Of a stretch of 64,000 bases of DNA, positions 11,479-22,008 are shown piece after piece. The stretch is from Artocarpus heterophyllus (Eukaryota; Streptophyta; Magnoliopsida; Rosales; Moraceae). The notes beneath the pieces were generated by a model. It was not told the DNA's origin and did not search any database. It saw nothing but the letters and a program-made list of their open reading frames with translations. Location: the NCBI GenBank assembly GCA_025403435.1, contig JAJQZP010000045.1:1-64000 (forward strand), in the 5' to 3' direction. How positions within the stretch are numbered: position 1 is the first letter of the stretch; each line of letters opens with the position of its first letter. The translations under genes were made by a program, and so were the position numbers.

Positions 11479-14078
11479 TATTAGAGCACTTTTATTGTAG
11501 GCTTTTACATGTAGAGGGTACAGACTTCGTGACTTCTTTCTATTGGCTTGAGTGTCGTTTGACAAGATCTGAAGTGGCAACAACATAGGTCGTGGAGTTG
11601 ATGAAGTCACGGCAGCTCTTCCAGCATTGGGAGTGATTGAAATAGGTTGTTTAGGATCGCCTTGTGGTGGCCCCAGCTGGGTTATAACTAGACCCAAGTA
11701 GCCCCAAGGATGGTCAAGTCTAATGATGAGACCTGTTGCAATTCTAGATTCGTTAGAGATGAGAGCTTTGCGAAAGAAGGCCTCTAAGCATGTGCATAGT
11801 GTAGGAGAGGAACATGAACAGTTATGGAGGAATTCCCTATGTACTTGGTGTTGGGAATATGTCCATATGTTTGAGGCATAGTATTTTGGTGGAATAATAG
11901 GGTGTAGTGGTCCTACGAGTGAGATAGCTTCTTAGGAAAGGGTTCTTGACGGGTGGAACAGCTCCATAGACTTGTGACTCTGATAGGTGGAATTGTTTAA
12001 GGCCTAGAGAAAGATTTTAGATAGAGAAATAAAGGTAGTCTATTGATGGTGGTTTTGATGCTCTTCATGCATAGTATTTGGGTCATGGAAAAGGATGGTT
12101 TTAGGGAGATTTGGCGATAATTTTGAGATCTAATGAGGTTGGACAAAGGTCTTGAGCATTCTTGAGGTTCACAAAAAACTATGAAACTTTGGATCTTTTG
12201 GCAAGTTAAGATGGTGGATTTGGGGCATGTGATACTTTTCCTAGATGGTTTTGAGGTCTGGGATGAAACTTATGGCCGTTTCATGGTGGTTTGATGAAGG
12301 TTGAAATGTTTATGTAGATCTTGGACTTTTATGGGAATCACTTAAAAGTTTGGAAGCTTGAGTTGTCTGGCAAGCAGGAATGGTTGAGTTGGGTCTTGAA
12401 ATCATCTTTCCTAGGTGGTTTAAAGGTGATAATGAAGTTTATAAATGCTTTGAAATGACTTGCTTATGGTTCAAGGTAGTAGTACGATGGTTTTAGCTTA
12501 AAAAGGGTGATGGTTATGGAGTTTTGAAGTGAGAAGATGGTGGAGAAAACAGTGGCTATGGAGCTTTGTTTTTGGTGATCTCAATGGAATAGGGCTTATT
12601 AGTCTCATTAGTCCCTTCTAAGGGAGCTAAAGGAAGTATTTATAAAGGAAAATGGAGATCTAGTTCAGTTAGGATTCTTCTACTTCGGGCATTTGGTTAG
12701 GTTAGCTCTAGGTTTGGTTCTGCGGGAGCACCCATATGTGGCACTCCCTGCCCCCTAGATTTGAATTTGGTCTTCAGCATGGGTCTAGGTATGGCTGGCA
12801 ATTCGAGTCCATGGGTCGGGTTTGGGTCGAGTCTAGCCCTTATATAAACAGCCAACATGCCAACCCGAACTCGACCCGTGACCTGACAGGTCAAAAAAAC
12901 CCCAACCCAGACACGACCTGACGTGTAGACGGGTTGACCCGACCCAACTCGTGAAACCTGCGAATATGTTACTTTGTGCATGTTTGTGTTGACATGACAT
13001 ACTGACCTGCTAAACCCGATAGACCTGCAACACGATAGGCCCAACAATAAGCCTATAAAATAAACAACAACCCAACAAAACAAAACCATCAAAAAAGTTA
13101 ACAAAACTTTGTATAAGTTTAACAAAACAAATATGCTAGAAACTAGAATCATGTCAAGTTGGATATACAACAAATGTTAGACTAATTTGACACATTAAAA
13201 TTAGTTTCAGGTTTTATGGGTTACATTAAGGTCACACGAGTTCAATTTGGATTACACGGGTTGATTAACAATTTTTAGGTTAATTTTCAAGTCAACCTTA
13301 TTTCGACACAATTTTGGGGGCTTATTTCGGGTTGATTTCGTGTTGATTCAGGTTGACCCAAACCTAACCTATTTTTTATGCGGGGTCAGACGAGTTCGAC
13401 ATAATTTCAACCCAAGGCCTATTTTCCCAACCCTAACTTGCATTTTTCATGTTGGATTCGTGTCGTGTCATCGTGTTGTGACCCAAATTGCCGGCCCTAG
13501 GTCTATGTTTGTTAGGGGGATTTAAGGGTCAGTGACCTAGAATTGCTATTCAGGGTAGCCTACTATGGAGGTATCCATGCAACAAGAGCTTTGCCCTGCC
13601 ATTTCAGGCAAAGCTCGAATCTTGAGGTTGGGTTCCCTTTTAACCCACCCCTGATTGAAAGAATTTGTACCCTATGGCAAGAGTCACATGGCCCTACAGT
13701 AGGGCTCCCTTGGGTGAGCTACTAAGGCTAGCATGGGGAGTGAGTTGGCACAACGGATGGGCTAACACCTCAAATGGGCTGCAAAATGGGCTATTCCTAA
13801 TGTTGGACTCAGGCTTCTAAGTGGGTCTTTTGGCTCTATCTTGCCCTAATTTCCTCCATACCCATTTTATTCTAATTCCAATTAGACTTAAAACTCCTAA
13901 AGTGAGTTTAAAGTCTAATTGGATTGAATAAAACGGGCCCATTCGTGTTCCTTGGCCTACCAAACCACTGACCACTTGGAGAACCCTAGAATATGGCTTG
14001 GGTTCATGTAACTTACCTTGGGCCATGCTACAAGACAAGGGCTAGGCTTGCACTTTGCAAAAAAAACGGGTATCAACA
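11479..14078. mobile_element. solo LTR of family X inserted in LTR B
   Basis: Both flanks carry TCCTC (11474-11478 and 14079-14083). Joining the flanks restores the normal LTR text 'gatatcctcttatacgc' seen in sister copies. The insert starts TATTAG, a one-base change from TGTTAG, and ends ATCAACA, as expected of an LTR. No coding sequence is present. Without the nested MITE it is about 1.88 kb. The lineage is not identified. The open frames at 11455-11697 and 13817-14038 are not supported as genes. Confidence 0.75.
12790..13499. mobile_element. hAT-type non-autonomous element (MITE), 710 bp
   Basis: The left end TATGGCTGGCAATT and the complement of the right end, TAGGGCCGGCAATT, form terminal inverted repeats. 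The flanks are GGTCTAGG (12782-12789) and GGTCTATG (13500-13507), an 8-bp duplication with one mismatch, which is the length typical of hAT elements. The inside is rich in GGGTCGGGT- and GACCCAAC-like words on both strands and has no transposase. The open frames 12697-13173 (minus) and 12736-12921 (plus) are by-products of this repeat. Confidence 0.8.
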
Positions 14079-15369
14079 TCCTCTTATACGCATTATCTTA
14101 GAATTGAAAAACTAGAGCACTCAACTATTTGGATACTAAATGGTATACTATTTTGTATTGGTTATGAATAATAAGTATTTCAATGGTGAGATAATCGAAC
14201 ATAAGATACATATAGTCGAGAAGGTAAAACTGAATTTACCCTTAATCCGATTATATATCTTATTGGGATGCCACACATTATGATATGTTATGGATGGTTA
14301 ACTTATTAGAGTTTTTGTAATTTATATATAGTTCGAGAGTGCAGCTTTAGGCTTTTAGTATGATAGTTTTAGAGTTAATAATTGTAAAATGAATGTATCG
14401 GAGAGATGTCATTTTATAATTATAGGAGTTTGATCTATATATATCCATTGACTCCCCTTTGCTAGCTCACAAATTAGTAACTTATGTTAATTCTTAGCTT
14501 GGTTTAAGTTCATTTGATTGGATTTTAATAATTCATGTTAGTTTGTTGGTTGAATTAATCTAATGAATTAATTCAGGATAAACATGAATTATTTTTATAT
14601 ATTTTATTTGATATGGGATTATCTGTCTATGGTTGTTTTAATTAGATAACTTTTGTATTGGGTTATTTGAATTAAAACTAAGGTTGTATGAAAGATTCCC
14701 GAGTCAAATAGAATGGCTAATTATCCAAAGGGATCAAAACTGGTGAACGAGAGGATCTGATGGCTTATATGAAGCTTGAAAGCCAAAACCACATCAGCCA
14801 TGATGCAATGGTCGATCTCTATACATATAGGGCAGTCGATGGCCCCTGCAAGGTCAGCAATCCATGTCTAACGTGTTTTCGTTGCACGATTTGATCCTAG
14901 GTCGAATTTTGAAGCCAAATCTGACAAGATTAAGTGTCCTACGAACCACTATATATTAGAAACATGTTCCTATAATCATTTAGATCATTAGAGAAATTCA
15001 GAGAGAGAAACTCTAAAACTCCCATAGAGTTACTATTGAACATTAAGAACAATAACTCTTAGTTATCTCTTATAGTTGGAAGGATAATTTACCTGAAGGA
15101 AGGCTAATCAACATATGCCTACATGCCTACTTACATTCCAATCGTGGAAAAGAGAATATAGCAAAGAAGACTGATTGACTGAGACTTTTCTGGTTACAAT
15201 TTTTGCATAGCAGTTCTATCGATTTTGTTCAATTAGAAGTGTGGTTTCTGGTATACTAGAGGTACGAAGATCTTTTATTAATTTATTGTATATAACATGT
15301 CTAACTCATTTATATAGACATGTTTCATTAAATAATTTTAGGATTCTGCAGCATACTTGTTTTCCAACA

Positions 15370-15719
15370 GAGGGATCACATGACCCAATGGATCAGGTGG
15401 GCTGATTGATTGGCACGTCAGGTGGGCCATTTAGGCTTTTTCCTAAGATTAGGCTAAGGTTTGGAATGATTTTTTTAGCTTTGTTTTATTCTAATTCCTC
15501 CACACCCATTTTATCCTAATTCTAGTTGGACCAATACCTACCAAGTGGGTCAAAAGTCTAATTGGACTGGATAAAATGAGCGTGTTTATGTTCCTTAGTC
15601 TTCCAAGCCATGGTCCACGTGGAAATCCCTACAACATGACTTAGGTCCACACACCATACCTTGGACCATATCACGGGATGTGGTTTAGGCTTGAGCCTTA
15701 TGAAAAAATAGGTATTAAT
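15370..15719. mobile_element. right part of the older family-X LTR
   Basis: This resembles the last about 300 bases of the solo X LTR (13780-14078). Shared text includes 'cctccacacccattttatcctaattc', the 'gtctaattgga-tg-ataaaa' block and the ending 'aaaaaa-aggtattaa'. It continues the copy interrupted at 6246. The remaining 15720-15811 before the next LTR is unassigned. Confidence 0.55.
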
Positions 15720-15811
15720 GATGGTCAATTGACAAAATTATAGTTGCTAAGCGGAGGTGCCATTGATGGGATCAGATAGTAGAGAGAAAGAGAAGTCTCC
15801 ACTAGTGGAGG

Positions 15812-17845
15812 TATTGGACATGTATGCTCTAAGGAGTAAAAATGTAATATATTTTTGGAGACATTTTTATCAATAAAGAATTTATTTATTTATTTTTATA
15901 TACCAAATCCTGTCCTCTTCAAATTCATATTTGTTGAATGTATGTTAAGCAAACAATAGTCTAAGACTGTCATTCTAAACCTTTAAGAATTGGGCATATG
16001 ATTGACAAATTATATGGAAGACACGATTTTTAAGGTGACTATCTAAATCATAAGATCCACAATCGAGGGAATAAAGTTGAGCGCTTTATTCATGCAAAGA
16101 TTGTTATGTTGTCTACATCCTTGACGGGAGATGGATTGTCTTGACTATCAGAAGTGGACTCCACGAATAGAAACATTCGCACATTATCATAGGTGATGAT
16201 GTGTTAGATTGGGACATAAAGTGAATTGATTTGGATTAATAATTTTGTCTTAGCAAATCGATTCACTTTAGACAATCGTATGTATTGTATCTTAATCATG
16301 AGATGACTAGTGGACCTGTTATCTTGACTTGTGTCTTCTGATGTACCAAAGGATGACATCCACATTTTAATAGTGATACGCATGCCGGTTCGTTGGAGGC
16401 ATGACTCTTGATAGCATAGACCTGTTATTCATAAATATGGAATCCATGGCTTCTTTTTAGGAGCAGTTGATATCCTCTTATATGCGTTATTCTGTAATTG
16501 AAAAACTGAAGCGCTCAACCATTTAGATATATAGGTGTAACCGAATGATATACCATCTATGGATGGTAAGTTTTCCAATGGTGAGATAATTGAATATAAG
16601 ATAAAAATAATCAAGAAGGTAAAACAGAACTTGTCCTTAAGCCGATTATAGATAATCCTATAGGGATATGATACATTATGATATTTCATGGAGATTTAGC
16701 TATACAGGCTTCGTAATTCTATATAGTTTGAGAGTGCAGCTCTAAGCTTTTAGTAGAGTAACGTTATTGTTGATAATTATGAAATGTATATCTAGGATAT
16801 TGGGTTTCATAATTATTGGGAGTTTGAACTATATAGGTTCATCAGGTCCCCTTTGCTAGCTTATAAAAATCTTGTAACGATATGGCGTGCTTTTCCAATA
16901 ATTGGTGACTTATGTCATATTATCAGATTGGTTGAACATTCGATAGAATTTGATAATTCATGTCTGTTTATCAGTTGAATTAATTTTGTAAATAAATTAA
17001 TTCAAGATAAACTTGTTGAATTATCGGATCAAATAATTCATATCTGTTTATAGGTTGGATTAATTTTTGAATTAATTCAAGATAAACTTGTTGAATTATC
17101 AGGAATATTTATTTTCCTAGAGATAATCTAGATATGACTGTTTTAATCAAAGAACTTCTCTATTGGGTTATTTGAATTAAAACTGAGGCTCTATCACAAA
17201 AATCTCAGGTGGGAAATAAAGATCCGCAGGGATCATTTATCAGAAGCTTGACAGATCGATCTTTAAGTTCAGCTTGCCAATGGAGCAAGTTCGACAGGCT
17301 GATTTGCTAGTTCAACCTGCTGACCGTGCGATAAATTAATCACGCGTTTTTACGCAGATTTTATCAGATATTGTTCCTAATTTTATTCTGATTCGAATTT
17401 TTGACACCTTTTTCTAATAAGGACTGACTCCGAAGCCTAACCTCTATAAATAGGGAGTGAGTCTCATAGTTAATTAGATCAATTGAGAAATCTAGAGTGA
17501 GACTTTACTAGTGAGACTCTGCAACTCCACAAAAAGCTGTTGGTCACAACTCACGAACTATAGCTTTGGGTATTTCTCAATTGGTTAGAAGGAGAGCTAC
17601 GTGGTAGAAGAGCTGTACGATTATGCCCACACACACAGTAATTATGGATAGAGAATGGCAAAGAAGGCTAGTTGGTTGAGGTCCCTCTGGAACGCACAAT
17701 TCTTCACAGATTACTAGAGCTTTTATGCATTCATGAGGTTAGTAAGATATGGTTAATTTATGCATATAGCGTGTCAAACTTGTATTTTGAAAAATACTCT
17801 AATATAAAAAAAATTTAAATTTTGCTACATACTATTTTTTCAACA
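15812..17845 (+). mobile_element. solo LTR C of the dominant copia family
   Basis: It starts TATTGGACATG (family TGTTAGACATG) and ends TTCAACA, 2034 bp. No primer-binding site follows and no polypurine tract precedes it. The flanks are GGAGG (15807-15811) and GAAGG (17846-17850), a 5-bp duplication with one transition. This is the expected product of recombination between the two LTRs of a full element. A TATA box (TATAAATAG) lies near 17445. The minus-strand frame at 16429-16689 recurs in other LTR copies and is not a gene. Confidence 0.8.
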
Positions 17846-19477
17846 GAAGGATAATCCAACAGTGAAGAATTTTAGTTAATGAAAATAAAACCTGACGCGT
17901 ATGATTAATACCTAATGACTATAATTAAAAAAATAAAAAAAATGATCTAATGAAATGAAAAAAACCATCTTCTTCCTCTCTTGCCTTCTTCGCCATACCC
18001 TTCCCTTCTCCTCCATCTCCACCGTCGAACCCAAACACATCCTTCGACGATGTTGCTGGCGTTCACCGAGAACTGTCGCCACCACCATAAATTCTTACTC
18101 TCCTATGATGGGGGCTTTTGGATAAATGGCTTTAACAAAAAAAAAATTTGGACAAATGATCTCTTTTTTTTTTTTTGGCATAAAAAATCAAGCCTTCTAG
18201 GCAGGAAAACTGCTTCAATTTTTATTTTTTTCATCCTGTTGAGGTTCCTTTTCTTGCTCAGTGTGTTTTTTTCATCTTTCTGAAAAAAAAAACTAGAGCA
18301 ATTTTGCTGCCTAGGAGACTTAATTTTTGTGCCAAAAAAAAGAGAGGCCATTCGCCTAATTAAAATTTTTGGGCGGCTCTTTTTTCAAATTCTTCCCCTA
18401 CGATGGGTTCATCAATAAAGTTCAACCCAGATTTTCCTTATAAAACATAAAAACACCCACTCAAGGGCGATATTGTACAATTACATAAAATGAACATATA
18501 ATTAAAAAAATAGCTTGTTTCTAATATTGATAGTTGAAGCTTTGTCTTGTTGAAACTTTCCTTGTTGAATTTTGGAATGTGGGACAAGTCACGACATTTA
18601 GAAGAAAAAAAATTCTACATGTTCCTTCTTTTAGGGATCCAAACAAAGAAAATATCAAACAAGACTAGAAATTGTTCCAAATGTTTTGGAAATTGCACAA
18701 ATTCCACAAAATTTTTTCCCAAAAAATAAACTTTCAGTGATACATAAGTTAATTTCACAATACCCAAAACTAATTTCAATTGAAAAACCCAAATTCTAGT
18801 AAGAGGGCATTGGCGAGATCCACATGGGTCTCGGCGTTTGATAGTGATCTGGACTAGAAGAGGCGGTGTCGCTCTCTTGTGTCTCAATGGCGGTAGCTAC
18901 ATTAGACAAGATGACAAGTCGTTCGGCGGAGTAACAATGGTGACACTATGGAGAGATAATTTGGAGGTGGCCATGAAGGAGAAGAGAAGTCTGAGAAATA
19001 GAGTTCATTTTGTAGAGGTTCAAAAGAATTCACCATGGAAGCTTGAGTGTTGCAGAGAATTTTAGTGTTCACCACCGTAACTTTTCCCTTTTAATTAACC
19101 TTGTAAAATTGCTAGTTCTCCAATTTCCACCAAATACTGCCTAGCTCAGCTCGGCCAATGTGGGCCATAATGCAAAATGGGTCAAATCGACACAAAATGA
19201 TGGAATGGTCGACCTAGCTTGGCCCAAAGCCCAACAAGCCAAATACTTGGGTCGGGCCTCACCTGGCCGGGCCTCACCTGACCCTAATTATAATACCATT
19301 TTAATAAATAAAAAAAATACTTTTTCAAAAAAGAAAAAAATGAAAAGGTGATGATTGTAAAATGACAATATGAGATAAATATGATAAATTAAATTTTATT
19401 TATGTGATTATGACTGCATCGTTAAAAACCTTACCAAGAAAACCTACTGTGATAAAACCTTGACAAGGAAAAAAAAG
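17846..19477. other. intergenic sequence, mostly unassigned
   Basis: AT-rich sequence with no recognisable gene. It holds a fold-back element at about 18113-18396. A segment near 18815-19065 has an open frame of 75 codons with no family resemblance that I can see. A GC-richer patch at 19140-19290 carries words such as GGGCCTCACCTG twice. The last about 60 bases before 19478 ('aaaccttaccaagaaaacc') resemble text common in other plant LTR elements. No gene is supported. Confidence 0.5.
18113..18396. mobile_element. fold-back or MITE-like element
   Basis: The text 'gatctct...ggcataaaaaatcaagccttctaggcag' at 18158-18205 is mirrored by the complement of 18302-18350 ('cctctct...ggcacaaaaattaagtctcctaggcag'), giving two arms around a loop of roughly 80 bases. 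CCTATGATGGG (18102-18112) and CCTACGATGGG (18397-18407) flank it as near-identical direct repeats. A 9-11 bp duplication would suggest a Mutator-type MITE, but the termini are not sharply defined. Confidence 0.4.
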
Positions 19478-19968
19478 TCATTGTCATTTTTATTGATGAT
19501 TACTCTAGGCATAGGTATGTCTACCTAATGCATCATAAAATCGAAACTTTTGACAAGTTCAAGGAGTTTCGGGATGAAGTGAAAAGGCAATTGGGTAGAC
19601 CCATAAAGCACTTCGATCCAATCGAGGTGGTGAATACCTTTCCGATGAGTTCTTAGGACACTTATTAGAGAGTCGGATTTTATCCCATTTGACTGCGCCA
19701 GGCACTCCGTAGCAGAATGGCGTAGTGGAGAAAAGGAATAGGACTTTGTTAGACATGGTAAGGTCCATGATGAGTTATTCATCATTGCCTTTATCCTTTT
19801 GGGAATATGCACTACAAATCGCATGTTATCTTTTGAATAATGTGCCTTCAAAATCGGTTCCTAAAACTCCTTACAAGTTATGGACAGATAAAAAGACATC
19901 CTTAAACCATATTCGCATATAGAGATGTCTGGCTCATGTCTTGTATAAGGGAGCGAATAAGTTGGAAG
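19478..19968 (+). pseudogene. integrase fragment of element 4 (first piece)
   Basis: It translates to the copia integrase core, in more than one frame: 'FIDDYSR', then 'LMHHKIETFDKFKEF', 'LGRPIKH', then past a frameshift '[20 protein letters not shown]', '[17 protein letters not shown]'. It ends in 'NKLE', where LTR D begins at 19969. Frameshifts and a stop after the 'SLNHIRI' segment disable it. Confidence 0.85.
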
Positions 19969-21993
19969 TGTTGAAAAAAAGAGTGCGCAGCGGAATTTTA
20001 AAAATTTTATATCAGAGTAATTTCCAAAACACAAGTTTGACATGCTATATGTATAAATTAACAAGATCTTACTAACCTTTGTGTGCCGAAGAACCTCCAC
20101 AATCTGTGAAGAGAAATAACGTTCCAAAAGAGCTTCAACCAACTGGTCTTATTTGCTATTCTCTATCCACGACCAGAGTGAGTGTGGGCTCACACGTACA
20201 ACTCTTCCACCGGTGACTCTCCTTCCAACCAATCGAGAGAACCCAAAGCAAGTGTTCGTAACAAAATTTCTCAGGGAGTTTTTCAGATTCTCACTTAGCA
20301 GAGTATCACTCTTAATCTCTCAATTGATCTAAGTAACTCTTAAGACTTACTCCCTTTATATAGAGATTGGTCCTAGGGTCAGTCCTTATCATATTAGGTC
20401 TCAAAAACTCGAAATAGAATCAAGTTCGGATCAATATCTGATAAGATCCATGTGGAAACATGTGATCTTATCCTTCGCTGATCGGCAGGCCAAACCACCT
20501 GATTGACAGGCCAAACAGGTCCCATCGGCCAGCCAAACACGTCCATCGGCAGGCCGAACTGCCGAATAAAAAAATTCACGAATCTTTTATTTTTCACCCG
20601 AGATTCTATAAGATAAAGTCTCAATTTTAATTCAAATAACCCAATAGAGAAGTTATCTGATCAAAACAACTTTATCTAGATAATCTCTAAAAAAATAAAT
20701 CAATTCCCAATAATTCTACAAGTTTATCTTGATCTAATTTATCCAAAATTAAATCAACTGATAAACAAACAAGAATTATCTGATCCTAATAATTCAACAA
20801 GTTTATCTTGAATTAATTTATTACAAAATTAATTCAACCGATAAACAGACATGAATTATTTAATTCTTCCAAAGTTTAAGCAATCTGATAAATCTGATAT
20901 AAGTCACCAATTATTAAAAAAATACGCCGTGTCGTTACAGGATGTTGTGAGCTATCAAAGGGGACCAAATGAACCTACATAGTTCAAGATCCCGATAATT
21001 ACGAAACCCAATATCCCAGATATACATTTCATAATTTTCAACTCCAACGCTACTCCACTAAAAGCTTGGAGCTGCACTCTCGAACTACCTAAAATTACGA
21101 AGCTCGTATAGCTAAATCTCCATGACATATGATAGTGTATTGTATCCACATGTGATAGTCCATAATCCGCTTAAGGACAAGTTCTGTCTTACCTTCTCGA
21201 TTATTTTTATTTTACGTTCCATTATCTCACCATTAGAAAACTTACCATTCAAAGACAGTATACCATTCGGTTACACCTATGTATCCAAATGGTTGACCGC
21301 TCTAGTTTCTCAATTACAAGATAACGCATATAAGAGGATATCATTACTCCTAAAGATGAGCTATGGATTCCATATCTATGAATAACAAGTCTACGCCATC
21401 AAGAGTCATGCCTTCAACGTACCGGCATGCATACCACTATTAAGATGTGGGTGTCACCCTTTGATACATCAAAAGATACAAGTCAAGACAACGGGCCCAC
21501 TATTCATCTTAGGATAAGATACAACACAAATGATTGTCTAAAGTGAATCAATTTGCTGAGACAGAATTATTAATCCAAATCAATTCACTTTATGCCTTGA
21601 TCCAACACATCGTCACCTATGACAATGTGCCAATATTTCTATTCACGGAGTCCACCTCCGATGGTCAAGACAAACCATCTTCCTAAAGGGATATAGACAA
21701 CATAACAATCTTTGCATGAATAAAGCGCCCAACTTTATTCCCTCGATTGTGGATCGTATGATTTAGACCATCACCTTAAGAATCATGTCTTCCGCATAAT
21801 CCATCCATCATATGCCCAATTCTTAAGGTTTAGACCGACAGTCTCAGACTATTGTTTGCTTAACATACATTCAACAAATATGAACGTAAAGAGGTCAAGA
21901 TTTGGTATATAAATAATGAATAAATTCTTTATTGATAAAATTGTCTCCAAAAACTTATTCCATTTTTACTCCTTCGGGCATACATGTCTAACA
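19969..21993 (-). repeat. 3' LTR (D) of element 2
   Basis: On the plus strand it starts TGTTGAAAAA and ends CTAACA, 2025 bp. A TATA-like motif lies on the minus strand near 20352-20362 (complement of CTTTATATAG). Open frames such as 21122-21385 recur in every LTR copy at the same place and reflect DNA similarity. Confidence 0.9.
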
Positions 21994-22008
21994 ATCTCCC
22001 ACTTGCAC
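21994..22008 (-). other. polypurine tract of element 2
   Basis: The complement reads GTGCAAGTGGGAGAT directly before the 3' LTR. This is the position where plus-strand DNA synthesis is primed in LTR retrotransposons. Confidence 0.75.

Larger units (their letters stand above)
6247..15369 (+). mobile_element. element 1: plus-strand Ty1/copia retrotransposon, internally deleted
   Basis: The order is 5' LTR (6247-8225), primer-binding site, leader, remnant of gag and protease (9755-10886), then a 3' LTR (10887-15369) that has lost about its first 95 bases. Integrase, reverse transcriptase and RNase H are gone. The 3' LTR carries a 2.6-kb solo LTR of another family; without that guest the element would be about 6.5 kb. 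The flanks are GGAGG (6242-6246) and GAGGG (15370-15374), which share GAGG but are not a clean 5-bp duplication. It is non-autonomous and clearly old. Confidence 0.85.
10887..15369 (+). repeat. 3' LTR of element 1, 5'-truncated and split
   Basis: It matches the family LTR from about base 95 onward ('gttgaatgtatg-taagcaaa') and ends CCAACA at 15369. It is interrupted by the solo X LTR 11479-14078 plus one TCCTC copy. Removing these leaves about 1.88 kb, consistent with LTR A minus the lost start. A local inverted duplication lies at 11171-11279. Confidence 0.85.

Noticed and set aside
12697..13173. 158-codon minus-strand frame
   Set aside because: It falls inside the hAT-type MITE and translates a biased GGGTC/GACCC repeat.
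6242..15374. A clean target-site duplication for element 1
   Set aside because: The flanks are GGAGG and GAGGG. They share GAGG but do not match base for base, so I did not claim a duplication.
16429..16689. Recurrent 86-87 codon frame ('MTYHSVSYPH'-type) in LTRs at 16429, 21122, 28970, 31387, 39093 and 46544
   Set aside because: It recurs only because the LTRs are homologous. It lies on the strand opposite to retroelement transcription, its differences scatter without protein constraint, and no start context supports it.
17981..18283. 100-codon plus-strand and 82-codon minus-strand frames
   Set aside because: They are products of the fold-back element with poly-T tracts; the protein is low-complexity Phe/Lys.
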